A stretch of DNA of 64,000 bases from Nelumbo lutea (taxonomy: Eukaryota > Streptophyta > Magnoliopsida > Proteales > Nelumbonaceae), in assembly GCA_022828595.1 (NCBI GenBank), contig JAKGHH010000004.1, positions 52,254,922 through 52,318,921 on the forward strand, in the 5' to 3' direction. The position numbers were made by a program, and so were the translations under genes. Positions 20,362 to 31,849 of this stretch are shown one piece after another. Within the stretch, counting starts at the first letter, position 1. The number at the start of each line of letters is the position of its first letter. The notes under the pieces were generated by a model. The model was not told where the DNA came from. It was given only the letters and a program-made list of their open reading frames with translations, and did no database searches.

Positions 20362-21921
20362 TGTGACACTAGCAAGTGCACTAGCCGTTCAAGTAGTAAA
20401 GTAGTGAATGGAGTATCATTCCCACGAGGATTTAGGAAACAACTATCAATACTAAATTGGTCAATTCTTATCTGATTAACAACACAATATAAATTTCTTC
20501 AAAAACTAAAATTCTAAGCTAAAATCTACCTAAAACATTGGTTCAAATGCCTTCAATTCAAATTAGAAGAGTAAGCAATAAAACCCAATTTCAAGATTCA
20601 ACAATCAATCAACTTGAGTCATTCGAATAGGCCATGATTAAGCCTTAGTTTGGTATAACTCCAAGGTCATGAACAGCCTCTCTCAAGCGCATGTTCATCC
20701 TATGCATGAGTGACGATTCTTCTATTTCTAACGAATCTAATCATTCATGCATGCATTTATTCAAACACATCTAAGGCATCAATTCAAAATTGAATTGATC
20801 ACCAACTGAATTGTGCAAGTTATCTCTAACCTTGCATGCAATTCAGTTCTTGAATAGTAGATCTGAATTCCTAGAGTCTTTCTCAAGCACTTTAAGAATT
20901 CCAAGTTTTAGATCAATCTGAACTGAATTCTTTTTCAAGCAATTCAGATCTTGCAAATCTCAGATCTGAGAATTCATATCTATGTTTTGAAAGATTAATT
21001 GGCTCTGATTTACAATTAGCCTCTATTCAAGAAACTTCAAGAACAAATTACATCCATTCGAATGAACAAAAAGAAATTGATTGCTTGATCTAAAATTTTA
21101 TAAACTTAATTACATCAAAAAATAATGGAAGAGGGAGAGAAAGAAATTTACATCAAAGGGAGTTGAATTCGAATCAAAGAAAAATTGGAACTAAAAAGGA
21201 ATTAATTACATTAGATCTCTGAATCAAAATCCCCAATTTCGAACTCACATTCTCTTCTTGCTAGCTTGAACTCCTTCAACCCTTCTCCTTCTCCTCTTCT
21301 CTTCAAATTGTTCGAACCCCAAGGGATGGGAGAGCCTTGAACTCAAGCAAATGAGCATCTCTCTCCCCTCTAGAGGCCTCCTTATATAGATTTTCAAGGG
21401 GGCTCTTGCCCCTTCTTGAAGCCTCTAGAATGGGGTGTATTGGATTTTCTAGAGTGCTCTCTTAAGAGCCTTCTAAGGGTTGCTGCCCCTAGTTCTTTTG
21501 GGCTGCTATTTGGACTGCAATTAAGCTCCTTCTTAGCACATGTTAGCTACACTCTAGACTGCTCTTTTGGGCTGAGAATGGGCCTCCTCTTACTGGACTG
21601 AAATTTACTCCTTGCTAGGCTTCTTTTATTGGGTTTTCCCAAGTATTTTACTTGTACTTTTTGGGCCGAAGTGCTCTCTTGCTTCCTTAACTGGGTTGGG
21701 CTGAATTTGGTCCTTTTTTTTCATTCTTTTCTTACATTTTCCTTCTTTTTCTTCGATTGATTACCCCTAAAATCTTTTCTTATCATTAAACTAATTAGGG
21801 AAAAATTAAATAAAATCAACATAAGAATCCAGGCAAAAAGACCTCATAAATTATAGATAAATTGTGTGTTGGGGTGAATGAGGTGCATGGTTTCAGCCCC
21901 CACACCCTAATCTCAGGTTCA
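20362..21921 (-). repeat. Long LTR (about 1.56 kb) of a minus-strand LTR element
   Basis: On the minus strand a polypurine tract (AAGTGTGGGGGAG) is followed directly by TGAACCTGAGATTAGGG, the expected start of a 3' LTR. The proposed end is GTGTCACA at 20,362. A TATA box (CTATATAAGG on the minus strand) lies near 21,380-21,390. The sequence preceding the tract, ATTGAGGATAATG, resembles the tail of gypsy pol regions I know from plants. The left boundary is the last CA and is less certain than the right one. The other LTR of this element was not found in the window. Confidence 0.5.
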
Positions 21922-21934
21922 CTCCCCCACACTT
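21922..21934 (-). other. Polypurine tract next to the minus-strand LTR
   Basis: Plus strand CTCCCCCACACTT, which reads AAGTGTGGGGGAG on the minus strand, abuts the LTR start. It sets the orientation of this element. Confidence 0.65.
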
Positions 21935-24240
21935 AAGATAAACATTATCCTCAATGGTCCTAGTGTTAGGGAATCACAATAAAACCAACAAGAGCAATAT
22001 CAAGTAAAGAGAAGGGTGAATAGAGGACTCCTTGGATAATAAAATGGATACTTTGGTGGGAAGCCTCTTCTTGCTAGAAATGAATTCAAACTTGACAGAT
22101 CAGGAGCTTTGTTCTAAATAATCAGAGCCAAGCAATAAAAAGAGTAATATACACAATCCATAAGAATGTAAATAAATTAACCAATCAGTAATCCTAATCT
22201 ATCAGCAATTTACAAGTTAAAGAGAAATTTACAAAGCTAAGAAGTCTAAATTCTATCCACAAGAAAATTTTCAAGAATAAGTATCAAAAGCCAAGCAATA
22301 AAAAGATTGTTGATGTATAGAATAGCACACAACCAAAGTTATTTGCTTTTTTTTGTTTTTTTTATTATATATATATATATTGAAATTTGCAAACTAGAAA
22401 AACATAACTCCATTACTGAAACTTAGACCAGCCTTCAAGTGTGATGTAGATCATCAATGGAAAAGAGAGCAAGCTAAATTAGCAATGGAGTTTATTACAC
22501 ACTGTTTTAAACTTAAATGAACATAAGTAAACATATCTAAGATCTACTGTAAAGAGATTTGAAATCATTGCTGAATTTAGGATCTTTAGGCTGCTCTTTA
22601 GGCTCTAACCTTATAGAATCAGACCTGAAATCTTAACTTTCGAGAACAGTTACTTACAAAAAAATCCTAATATCAATAAGTGGGTCTGAAATCTGATGCA
22701 ATTAGGTCTTTAATAAGTCTAAATTCAAGAGCTTAAGACTTCTCTTTCAAGTCCCAATTTATATGTCTTGTATGCCTCAATTGATTGCAGAGGCCTGAAA
22801 TCAGATCTGCAAACTCACATACTGAGAACAATCACCTTTGGATCCGAGTTCAGATATGAAATTACAATAGCCACTGATACTAAAATTAGTGGGTATTGTG
22901 AGTTTTTATAGCAGCTGAAACCAAATACAAAGCTAATTATTCAATCAAATATAACAGCTACTTGATGCCAGGTCTGTGGATCTGCAATATGCTGCACTCA
23001 AGGATACATCAATTAGGGCTGGAATCAGATCTGAATTGAATTAGGGTTGGGGTCTAGATCAAAGTTCCAATATTCACATCTTATCTACATCTGAATTCAG
23101 ATTCAATTCAGCTGGGTTCAAACCTGCAACTTTTTTTTTTATATTGTTGGTCCATAGAAAATTAACAAATAATAATTGAGGTCTGAGTTGTATATACACT
23201 TATTAGAATGTAATATACATGGCTGCATACACCTATGCAAGTGTATGGCTCATAATCTTAAAGAACTTCTAAGACCTGAAATCAGGTCTACAATGCATAC
23301 AACCTATATGTGCTGCTGCAATTTGGATTAATGGCAGCAGTTCAGCCCGCAGTTAATTCAGCCCATGTCAGATTTCTTACAAGTTCATACAAGTGCATAT
23401 CAGTCCACATCAACCATATCAACCCATAGCTTTCTAGTTTATGTATATCAAGCTGTTCGGCCCACACAACTTTTGCAGAAACATAAAATCAGGTCTGCAT
23501 TATTGGCATTGCTACTGCTGCAAATTAGCAGGTTGCAGAGCAGATCTGGGTCTAAATTCATATCAGACCTCATGTTCATTCTTAATAGAAATCAAAGCTG
23601 GTCATCATAGAAAAAAATTTGTTGAAATTTTGCAAGGAACACCCAAGAGTGTGCGGGTGTTTGAAAGCACAAACCTGTCCTAAAATCAGGTCTGCTAACT
23701 GTTGTACTGTAGCAGCTCTACTACAGATATGAATGCTAATAGAAATACTTGGAAAGTGCTGCATTTTATTAAATATCTGAGGCACCCCAATTATAAAATT
23801 CAAACACACACATCCTTAGCCGATTTAGCTCGGTTACAAGTGGATAAAGCAAAGGATCAATTCACCCAAAATCCAAAATGTGCTCTGTATCAGTTCAGTC
23901 CTCAACTGCAGTTTAGATCTGTACCAGTTCAGATCTAAATTTCCTCATTCCTTAGTATCCAATTACCTTTGGGGTATTTCAGATGTATCATAGGGTGAGT
24001 TGGGGTAGTGATGACACCCAATTCACCTTAAACTTGTATCAGTTCAGGTCTGAGTTCAGAGGAACTCAAATCTGAACTGAGCAGTTCTGCAACAACAGAA
24101 TTCAGGTCTGAACTTAGGTCTGAGTTCAGATCTGAATTCTCAATTGCCCTACTTTCATTCATTCAATTCTTTTTTTTTTTCTTTTCATTTTCTATTTTTT
24201 TCTTTTTGTAATGGAAGAATAAAAGGCTGAAACAACAAAA
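21935..24240 (-). other. Non-coding interior of the minus-strand LTR element
   Basis: About 2.3 kb with no sustained frame. It has many short variations of CAGGTCTGAA and CAGATCTGAATTC, densest at 24,030-24,150, plus an (AT)n run near 22,370 and T-rich runs. The 60-80-codon frames at 23,365-23,940 overlap each other on both strands and show no domain. A large LTR element without genes would be called a LARD. Because the second LTR is missing, that name is only a suggestion. It joins copia C2 DNA at about 24,240. Confidence 0.4.
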
Positions 24241-24244
24241 TAAC

Positions 24245-25117
24245 TAAGTCTTTTCGGCTGAGTATCTCATCTCCTCTAGTAGATGCTTCAACCACACTAG
24301 TTCGCATGTTGTGTGTGCCATAGCCCTATATTCAGCCTCTGCACTACTTCTTGCTACCACTGTCTGCTTGTTACTCTTCCATGTCACTAAGTTCCCATCA
24401 AGAAAAGTGCAATATCCAGTAGTGGACCTTCTATCAGATATGGACTCAGCCCAATCAGCATCCGTTTATCACTCTATCTCAAGACTTCTTCCACTCTTAT
24501 ACAACAAACCACGACCTAGAGCACCCTTCAAATAACTTACAATCCTAAGGACTACCTCCTAATGTGGGATTCGAGGGTTCTACATAAAATGACTCATTAC
24601 ACTGACCGCAAATGAGATATCAGGTCGAGTGGTGGTTAGGTAATTAAGCTTACCCACCAACCTTTTGTACCTTCCCGAATCTTCAAACTCCTCACTTGTA
24701 TCACTACCCAATTTAGCATTCAATTCCATAGATGTTTTAGTTGGTTTGTCACCCAATAACCCTGTTTCTTCTAACAAATTAAGAACATATTTCCTTTGGC
24801 ACAGATTAATACCATTCTTGGACCTTGCAACCTCTATCCCTAGGAAGTATCTTAATTTGCCAAGATCCTTTGTCTCGAAGTGATCATGCAAATAAGTCTT
24901 CAACCTATCAATTCCTGGTCTGCCATTTGCCTGTGATAACAATGTCATCTACATATACCACCAAGAGAATCTTCCCAGCATTTGATTCAAAGCTGAATAC
25001 GGAATGGTCAACTTGACACTGATTCATTCTAAACTTCTTCACCACTTCACTAAATCTCCCAAACCATGCACGGGGAGATTGTTTAAGTCCATAAATAACC
25101 TTCTTAAGTATACATAC
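24245..25117 (-). pseudogene. Copia C2: C-terminal reverse transcriptase and RNase H
   Basis: From 25,117 leftward: YGLKQSPRAWF, then the RT active site YVDD at 24,944-24,955 (intact), then the connection region (YFLGIEVARSKNGINLCQRK, LEETGLLGDKP, LVGKLNYLTTTRPDISFAV), then RNase H (DWAESISDRRSTTGYCTFLD, WKSNKQTVVARSSAEAEYRAM, CELVWLKHLLEEM). The frame shifts near 24,910 and again near 24,580. RNase H is cut off at about 24,245, before its C-terminal part and any LTR. Gypsy G2 begins at 25,118, inside the RT. The upstream half of this gene lies at 34,947-37,996. Confidence 0.88.
25113..25117. repeat. Left target-site duplication of G2 (CATAC)
   Basis: CATAC before the left LTR is repeated at 34,942-34,946 after the right LTR. 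Five bases is the usual length for LTR retrotransposons. It lies inside C2 RT. Confidence 0.88.
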
Positions 25118-25823
25118 TAATAGAGGGTGATTTGACCCCACCTGTGAAATGGTGACACATGGACATTGACTTAGCACGAGCGACAGCTCAACGTTGTAGC
25201 TTGGTACGACCAAGTGACGGGCCTATAAAGCAGCTCGGGACATTGTAGCTCACGAAAGGAGTTCATTGCGATGCGAACCCCGAGCTCCCCGAGCTACTTT
25301 TGAAGAGATACTCCGAGGCAATTTTAGCTCGCAAGCTAAAGTCATTAGCTCGTCCGAGCTCCCAAGCAGACAAGCCACCCCTGGAGTGTTCCAAGTTTGC
25401 TACAGAATAGTTCACGAATGAACCGCACGAGCACTCCCCAGGAAGCTTTCGACTAACAGACCGTATCGGTCAGATTGTGCCATATCCCTTACCGATGGCA
25501 CAGTTCCAGTCCTTTCGGCAGTCTGTATCCACATCTCACAGCAGGCAAAGGCGTGCCTTTCACTCCGAAGACGTGTCATTCACCCGGGTGAGACGTACGC
25601 CACAACGGCCACCTGCGCAGCCCTAGCAGGTAACAGTTGTGGTAGGAGCCCAGTGGCAGTTATGCCCGACCTGACATAAATGTCCCTATAAAAGCCTTCA
25701 AGGCAAAAGAGAAATGGTTCTTCTTGAGACCTCTTATCACTCAAGTATAGTGAGAACGCACTATCTACACTCTTAGCCTTTGTCTCCTTCTTGCTTCTCC
25801 TACATAGTACTAACTTAAGCATC
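25118..25823 (+). repeat. 5' LTR of G2, missing its U5 end
   Basis: Matches 34,100-34,830 from the first base to ACTTAAGCATC. The initial TG has become TA. A 24-25-bp block found in the 3' LTR (34,365-34,389) is absent. TATAAAAG is at 25,687-25,694. After 25,823 the sequence departs from the 3' LTR, which continues for another 111 bp. No primer-binding site can be seen after the break. Confidence 0.88.
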
Positions 25824-26063
25824 TGTCCGTAGCCATCACCAGCGGCCTGAGCTGCTTCCTGTACACACCATTCCTGACAGTACAGAAGTGAGCAGCACGA
25901 ATGCCGAGCCCGCCAAGAAGTAGAGACGTCACCACCGAGCTTGTCGGTCTGCCACCCACGACCTACCCAAGTTTGGAGGCAAAGAAGAGGTAAGCTCGGG
26001 CGAAGTTAAGGCACCCATCCTTTCAGTTCAATCCCCCTATCTCCCGAGCTACTGACAGTCCCA
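25824..26063 (+). other. G2 leader between truncated LTR and gag
   Basis: Untranslated sequence of about 240 bp with AGCTCGG-type words. No primer-binding motif is seen. The deletion that removed U5 probably removed the priming site as well. Confidence 0.6.
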
Positions 26064-27189
26064 ATGCCTAAAGATTTCAAGCTCCCTTCTCTTGATAAGT
26101 ATGACGGGTCGTTCGACCCAAATGATCACGTAGATGCCTTCCAATCGCAAATGTACCTAGCAAGAGCAAGCGAGTCGTGCATGTGTGTGGCCTTCTCCAC
26201 CACTTTCAGAGGAGTAGCCTGCACATGGTACCGGAACCTGGCGCCCAGATCAATAAGAAGTTGGGCGCAGTTTGCGTAGGCTTTCACGTCTCACTTCGTT
26301 ACCAGTAAGCAGTGCCCACGAACTGAAGAGAGTCTCCTCAGCATAGTGGAAAGAGAGGGAGAGTCCATCCGGGACTACATCAAGCGGTTCAACAACACTT
26401 GTATGCAGATACCGCGCCTGGACCCCACCGTGCGCCTTGCAACAGCCAAGAAAGGCGTGACGCATAAGGAATTCAAGTGGCACATGGTCGTCAACCAACC
26501 AACGACCATAACTGAATTCCATAAGCTCACAGACAAGTTCATAGCCATCGAAGAGGAGATCAACTAGAAAGGCGAGAGCGCGCTCGAAAATAGGAAGAAG
26601 GAAGGAGAGCCTTCCAACCAAGGGATAGCCGAAAGAAGAAGGATGCAGCTCGGGGGCAAAGCCAGGTCAGTCGTTCCGAGCTCCTGCAGCGGACCGAACC
26701 AATTACACCCCACTGAACACGAAGCGGGCCGAAATCCTGATGGCGATCAAGGACGCTCCGTATTTGAAGTGGCCACCCCGTTTGAGGGGAAATCCCAATG
26801 AGAGAAATAAGAATCTATATTGTAGCTTTCACAAAGACCACGGTCATAGTACCAAAAATTGTAAAAATCTCCACGACGAGATTGAAGAACTCATCCGTCA
26901 CAGATATTTAAGGAACTTTGTACAAAACAACAATAATAATAACAAAGCAGATCGGAAAGGGGAGTACGGTAAGGATGCTCCCGAGTCCAGCAGCAGGCCT
27001 GCCAAGCAGTCACAGAGGCAACCCTCGAAAGAGAGGCCGGTCTGGGGCACCATCCACGTTATAGTGGGAGGTTCGATCGTAGCAGGTTGCACTTCAACAG
27101 CAGCTCGGACGTCAGTTCGTGAAGCCGCCCAAGAAGAATGGAATCCTCCGAAATGGCCAAGGATAGGAGAGCCAATTTTCTTCACATAA
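26064..27189 (+). pseudogene. G2 gag
   Basis: The start at 26,064 (MPKDFKLPSLDKYDGSFDPN) corresponds to the start of G3 gag. Capsid blocks follow: DHVDAFQSQMYLARASESC, WYRNLAPRSIRSWAQF, a TAG at 26,277, then EGESIRDYIKRFNN and KEFKWHMVVNQP. A stop at 26,565 and a frame change precede the second half from about 26,710 (EILMAIKDAPYLKWPPRLRG). The nucleocapsid motif C-X2-H-X4-H-X4-C is intact at 26,821-26,862. Asparagine codons form a small AAC/AAT repeat (26,925-26,945). Gag builds the particle and binds element RNA. Confidence 0.88.
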
Positions 27190-27990
27190 GATGACGTGCG
27201 AGGGGTCCACTACTCCACGATGGCACACTTGTGATAAAGCTGAGGATCAATAAATTCGAGGTCAGGTGCGTACTCGTTGACTCGGGCAACTCGACAGATA
27301 TCCTCTTCAAAGCTACGTTCGACCAGCTTCAGTTGCAGAAAAGTGGCTTGAAACCTACGGACACTCTTTTGGTGGGCTTCAGCGGAGAAGAAGTCTGGCC
27401 CCTTGGGAAAATAACAGTACCTGTGGAAGTTGGCACATGGCTCTGCGTAGTCAGACTCAACCACGACTTCCTGGTGGTCGCGACCCCCTCCCCATACAAT
27501 GCCATAATAGGTCGGCCGATCACCCATATCCTACGGGCGGTGGTCTCCACTTACCATTTGGCAATGAAGTTCCCTACAGACTTCGGTGTGGGGGTAGCAT
27601 GGGGCGATCAGGTCGAGTCCCGTAAGTGCTATGTTGTCGCCCTGAAGGGAAAGACCAAGGTAGCCGATGACCTTGAACTAGAGCGGCCTACGGAGAAAGG
27701 TGAAGAACGAGGTGCACCCATGAAAGAAACAGTCGCAGTCCCGACCTCGGCAGCAGACCCAGCTCGGACGCTGCAGATCGGCGCTTCTGTCCAGGAGCCT
27801 CTGCGATCCAAACTGGTAAGCTTCTTACTCCAAATTTTGGATGTTTTTGCATGGTCTGCAGCAGAGATGCCCGGTATAGACCTCGACCTTATAACTCACA
27901 AGTTGAATACTGATCCTGTAGTTAGGCCCGTTAGATAGAAGAAATGCAACCTAGCCCCGGAGCGGTGGAAAGCAGTCGACGAGGAGGTCG
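27190..27990 (+). pseudogene. G2 aspartic protease and linker to RT
   Basis: The frame open from 27,231 to 27,938 carries the catalytic D-S-G at 27,279-27,287 (VDSGNSTDILF), then KPTDTLLVGFSGEEVWPLGK and the second hydrophobic-glycine motif AIIGRPITHI. This is a retropepsin layout, which cuts the gag-pol polyprotein. A basic and acidic linker follows (KGKTKVADDLELERP), and then FAWSAAEMPGIDLDLITHKL, which leads into RT. The TAG at 27,936-27,938 replaces a glutamine codon present at the same place in G3. There is a second frameshift near 28,050. Confidence 0.88.
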
Positions 27991-29250
27991 AGAAGCTCCT
28001 CGTAGCTGACTTCATAAGAGAAGTCCATTACCCGAGCTGGGTAGCAACTCCGTCCTGGTGAAAAAGGCCAACGGCAAGTGGCGCATGGGCATTGACTACA
28101 CCGACCTAAACCGGGCCTGCCCAAAAGACTGCTTCCCGCTCCCCAGAACTGACCGCTTGGTGGATGCGACATCAGGGCACGAGTTGCTAAGTTTCTTGGA
28201 TGCCTATTCGGGCTATAACCAAATCAAGATGGACCCGATGGATGAAGAAAAGACTGCCTTCATCACGGAGTTCGGTCTATACTGTTACAAGGTTATGCCC
28301 TTCGGGTTGAAAAATGCTGGGGCAACCTTTCAAAGGATTGTAAATAAATTGTTTGCGCCACTAATTGGCATAAAAGTAGAATGCTATGTAGACGACATGG
28401 TCGTGAAAACTCAATTTTCACATGAATTAATACAAGACTTGCATTCTGTTTTTGAAATTTTGCGTAAGTTTAATATGAGAATGAACCCAAATAAGTGTGT
28501 ATTCGGTGTGACCTCGGGCAAGTTCCTACTATACATCATTAACCAGCGCGACATTGAGGCCAACCCGGACAAAATTAAGGCCATCTTAGATATGAGACCA
28601 CCCCAGAAGTTGAAGGAGGTTCAGAGGTTGAATGGCCACATAGCCGCTCTGAGCCGCTTCATGTCCAAATCGGTGGACCGCTGTCTATCGTTCTTTAAGG
28701 CAATCAAAAGAAAAGGGTTCGAATGGACACAAGTCTGTCAGCTCGCATTTGACGAGCTCAAGAAATACCTCGCTAGTGTAATGATCTTAACCCAGACCGA
28801 GGAGGGTGATATTTTAGAACTGTTCCTCTCGGCAAGCAACGAAGTGGTCAGTTCGGTACTAATAAAAGAAGTAGGTCGAGTTCAACGACCCATCTATTAT
28901 GTTAGTAAGTATTACAGGGAGCAGAGACAAGATACCCATAGATAGAAAAGCTAGCTTACGCACTGGTAATTACAGCCTGGAAGCTCCACCCATACTTGCA
29001 GGCTCACACTGTTATCGTTCTCATCGACAAGCCTTCGAGGCAAGTCTTACTTAAGCCCGAGGTCTCTAGTCAGTTGACGAAGTGGGCCGTTGAGCTCAGC
29101 AAGTACGACCTCCAGTACTAGCTGCGAATTGCCATCAAGGCCCAAGCCTTAGTAGATTTCATAGTAGAATGCACATTCAGCTCCAAAGTCCCCAAGCCGG
29201 TTAAGCACAAGGCTCCGAGCTCGAGTGAGCCCGAAGCTCTCAGGCCGGTC
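27991..29250 (+). pseudogene. G2 reverse transcriptase and first RNase H
   Basis: RT motifs run from VKKANGKWRMGIDYTDLNRA through FPLPRTDRLVDATSGHELLS, FLDAYSGYNQIKMDP and FGLKNAGATFQRIVNK to the active site YVDD at 28,386-28,397, all intact. The connection part follows (GHIAALSRFMSKSVDRCLSF, FEWTQVCQLAFDELKKYLA). RNase H similarity continues (VLIKEVGRVQRPIYYVSK) and, after a frameshift at about 28,930, from about 28,950 (KLAYALVITAWKLHPYLQAH, LTKWAVELSKYDLQY, then a TAG). The longest open piece is 28,058-28,945, 295 codons. Confidence 0.9.
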
Positions 29251-29790
29251 GAATCCAAACCCCGTGAGGTAGCAGCCAATGTGGCATCTCTCCTAGTTCG
29301 GCCAACCGCTAGCTGGAATGAGGATCCTTGGATCCTTCACGTAGATGGCTCCTTGAACCAACAGGGCAGCAGAGCCAGAATAGTTCTCCACGGCCCAAGT
29401 GGCATGAAACTGGAGTACGCGCTATACTTCGAGTTTGCGGCGTCTAACAACGAAGCGGAGTACGAGGCATTGATAGCTGGACTGGCCCTAGCCAGAGAAG
29501 TAAAAGCAAAGCACATCATTATCTGCAGCGATTCCCAGCTCGTGGTTAACTAGATCACCGGTGAGTACGAAGCTCGCGAGCCAACCATGATAGATTACTT
29601 AGACAAAGTCAGAGAGGCCCTGCTCAACTTCTAGCCACACTTTGACAGGTAAATCCCAAGGTTGGAGAACAATGAGGTTGATGCCCTGTCCAGATTAGCC
29701 AGCGCCAGCGCCAGCACCATAAGAACCGTGTACATAGAGGACTTGCCTCAGCCTAGCATTATCAGGGGGTAGAGGAGGTCGCTCCTATCG
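29251..29790 (+). pseudogene. G2 second RNase H (archaeal-like type)
   Basis: The block WILHVDGSLNQQGSRARIVL, then EYALYFEFAASNNEAEYEAL, then IIICSDSQLVVN has the D...E...D order of an RNase H fold (D in HVDGS, E in NNEAEYEAL, D in CSDSQ). It continues after a TAG at 29,551 with ITGEYEAREPTMIDYL and NNEVDALSRLASAS. An extra RNase H of this kind between RNase H and integrase is characteristic of the Tat lineage. Stops are again TAG. Confidence 0.85.
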
Positions 29791-30966
29791 TTCAAGAAGA
29801 GTCGAGCTGGATTGACCCGCTCGCGAGCTTCTTGCTACACGGGACCCTCCCTGCAGATCACAATGTGGCCATAAGGGTGCAGCACCAGGTAGCCAAATAT
29901 GTCATGATAGACAAACGGCTATACCGGAGATCTTACATGCTCCCCTATTTGCGTTGCTTGCGACCTACCGAAGCCAAGCTCGTACTCCGTGACACTCATG
30001 AGGGATTGTGCGGTGGACACTTGGGGGGCAGGGCCCTCGCCCAGAAGGCACTTCGACAGGGGTATTATTGGCCAACAATGAAGGCAGACGCTATTAAGCT
30101 TGTTAAAAAATGCGACAAATGCTAGAAGCACACCAATATTCACCACCAACCTGCCGCCAATCTCAAGTATCTCACAAGCCTGTGGCCCTTCGCACAATGG
30201 GACATTGATCTACTCAGGTCATTCCTGTCGGCAATGGGTGGGAGGAAGTTCTTAGTAGTAGCAGTGGACTACTTCACCAAGTAGGTAGAAATTGAACCCC
30301 TTGTAACGATCACAGCCCAGAATGTCCAAAACTTCTTTTGGAAGAACATCGTGTTTCGCTTTGGGTTACCTTAGTATTGATTTCTGACAACGGCAAGCAG
30401 TTCGAGGACATCAAATTCCAAGACTGGTGCCAAGACATGGGAATCTGACAGAATTTTACTTTAGTTGCGCACCCACAAGCAAACAGTTAGGCAGAAGTCA
30501 TGAACAGAGTCATCCTTTGTAGACTGAAAGCACCGCTGGACCGGGCTAAAGGGTTGTGGGAAAATGAGTTACTTAGCGTCCTATGGGCTTACCGGACCAC
30601 GGAGAAGACCGCCACGGGAGAAACACCCTTCAATCTCACCTACAACACCAAAGCAGTGATCCCTGCAAAGATCGAGATACCTACGCTGCGACTAGAAGCA
30701 TACAGTGATCAGACGAATGAAGACGAGCTATGTACCAACCTCGGTCTACTCGACAAAGTAAGGGACCTCGCGTATATCAGGACTGCAACCTACCAGCAGA
30801 GAGTAGCTCGGTACTATAACGCTAGGGTCAAGAAGCAAAACCTCTGGGTCGGCAACTTGGTTCTTCGAAAGGTTATGGTACCTGATCCCGGCACTGGCAA
30901 GCTTGGGTCTAACTGGGAAGGACCTTACAGAGTGAAACGAGTACTCAGGAAGGAACATATGAGCTA
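29791..30966 (+). pseudogene. G2 integrase
   Basis: The N-terminal zinc region has THEGLCGGHLGGRALAQKAL and KKCDKC. The core keeps its three acids: D at 30,207 (WDIDLL), D at 30,386 (SDNGKQFE) and E at 30,494, with 35 residues between the last two. It is interrupted by TAG or TGA at several places (30,123, 30,282, 30,372, 30,446, 30,488). The C-terminal part is open from 30,500 to 30,967 (LWAYRTTEKTATGETPFNLT, YYNARVKKQNLWVGNLVLRK, GPYRVKRVL), the usual gypsy integrase C-terminus. There is no chromodomain, as expected for this lineage. Confidence 0.88.
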
Positions 30967-31056
30967 GAGACCCTCAAAGGGAAACAAGTACCTCAGGCAT
31001 TGAATATTGTCAACTTAAGACAATACTATCTGTAACAACTAAGTAGGCATGAGCCT

Positions 31057-31260
31057 CTCCCAAAGCCTAAGGGCCAAAATTTCGAGCTAACACGATCTTG
31101 GCGCAATAAGACCCGATCGCCTTTGAGGCATGGACGAACTTCAAAAGTGAACTATAAATCACTCCCAAAGCCTAAGGGCCAAAATGCCGAGCTAACACGA
31201 TCTCAGCGCAATCAGATCCAGTTGCCTTCGTGACATGGGCGAACTTCAAGTGAGGAGTGT
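31057..31260 (+). repeat. Two tandem units of 105 bp downstream of G2 pol
   Basis: CTCCCAAAGCCTAAGGGCCA at 31,057 recurs at 31,162, and the copies stay aligned through GAGCTAACACGATCT and GACGAACTTCAA or GGCGAACTTCAA. Non-coding. Confidence 0.9.
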
Positions 31261-31849
31261 AAGCAGCTCAAGCTTAGACCCCACCAAGCATAGCTTGTTC
31301 TAGTACGATGATCGAGCTAGACAATAAACAACGAGCAAATAGTTCGGGCACATGTGGTAATCACTTTGTCATGCACCATAAAGATGCCTTAAATAGTTTA
31401 AGGAACAATTCGAGGTAACAACTATCGAGGAGTTCTACTTTGGGTACGTAGGTCTAATAGCTTGGGTGTTGAGATCTCCTTAGCAAAGATAAAGACAGCA
31501 CATCATACTTGGAAGAAAAAAGGGAGAACTTTCATTGTCATTTAAAAAAAAAAAAAAAAGAAGAAAGAAAAATTACAATGTGATAACCAAGCTAAACAGC
31601 TCGGGAAAGTCTGACTATCATAGGGCACAACCGCCCAACCAAAGACCTTTGAAAGACCAGGTTTATGGCACCCAGAAGCCACCAGAAGTCCAGAGAAACG
31701 CCGCCTCAAGGATCCGCCTCCTCATCCTCTGGGGAGTCAAGCTCCTCTTCTCCGCTTGGTCCGCTGTCTCAGGAGACAGACCCTTCATAGTGATGCCGTC
31801 GAGGTTGAGTCCGGAGAACTTCTTCTGGACCAGCCACTGGCAAAGCTTA
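31261..31849. other. G2 spacer
   Basis: No recognisable domain. An A-rich run lies at 31,541-31,575. The plus-strand frame at 31,535-31,978 opens from this A-rich run and opposes the antisense frame; it has no domain. The minus strand continues open to 31,663 after the coiled-coil region, so the antisense frame may extend to there. Confidence 0.5.

Noticed and set aside
26250..26621. 123-codon minus-strand frame
   Set aside because: Opposite strand of G2 gag.
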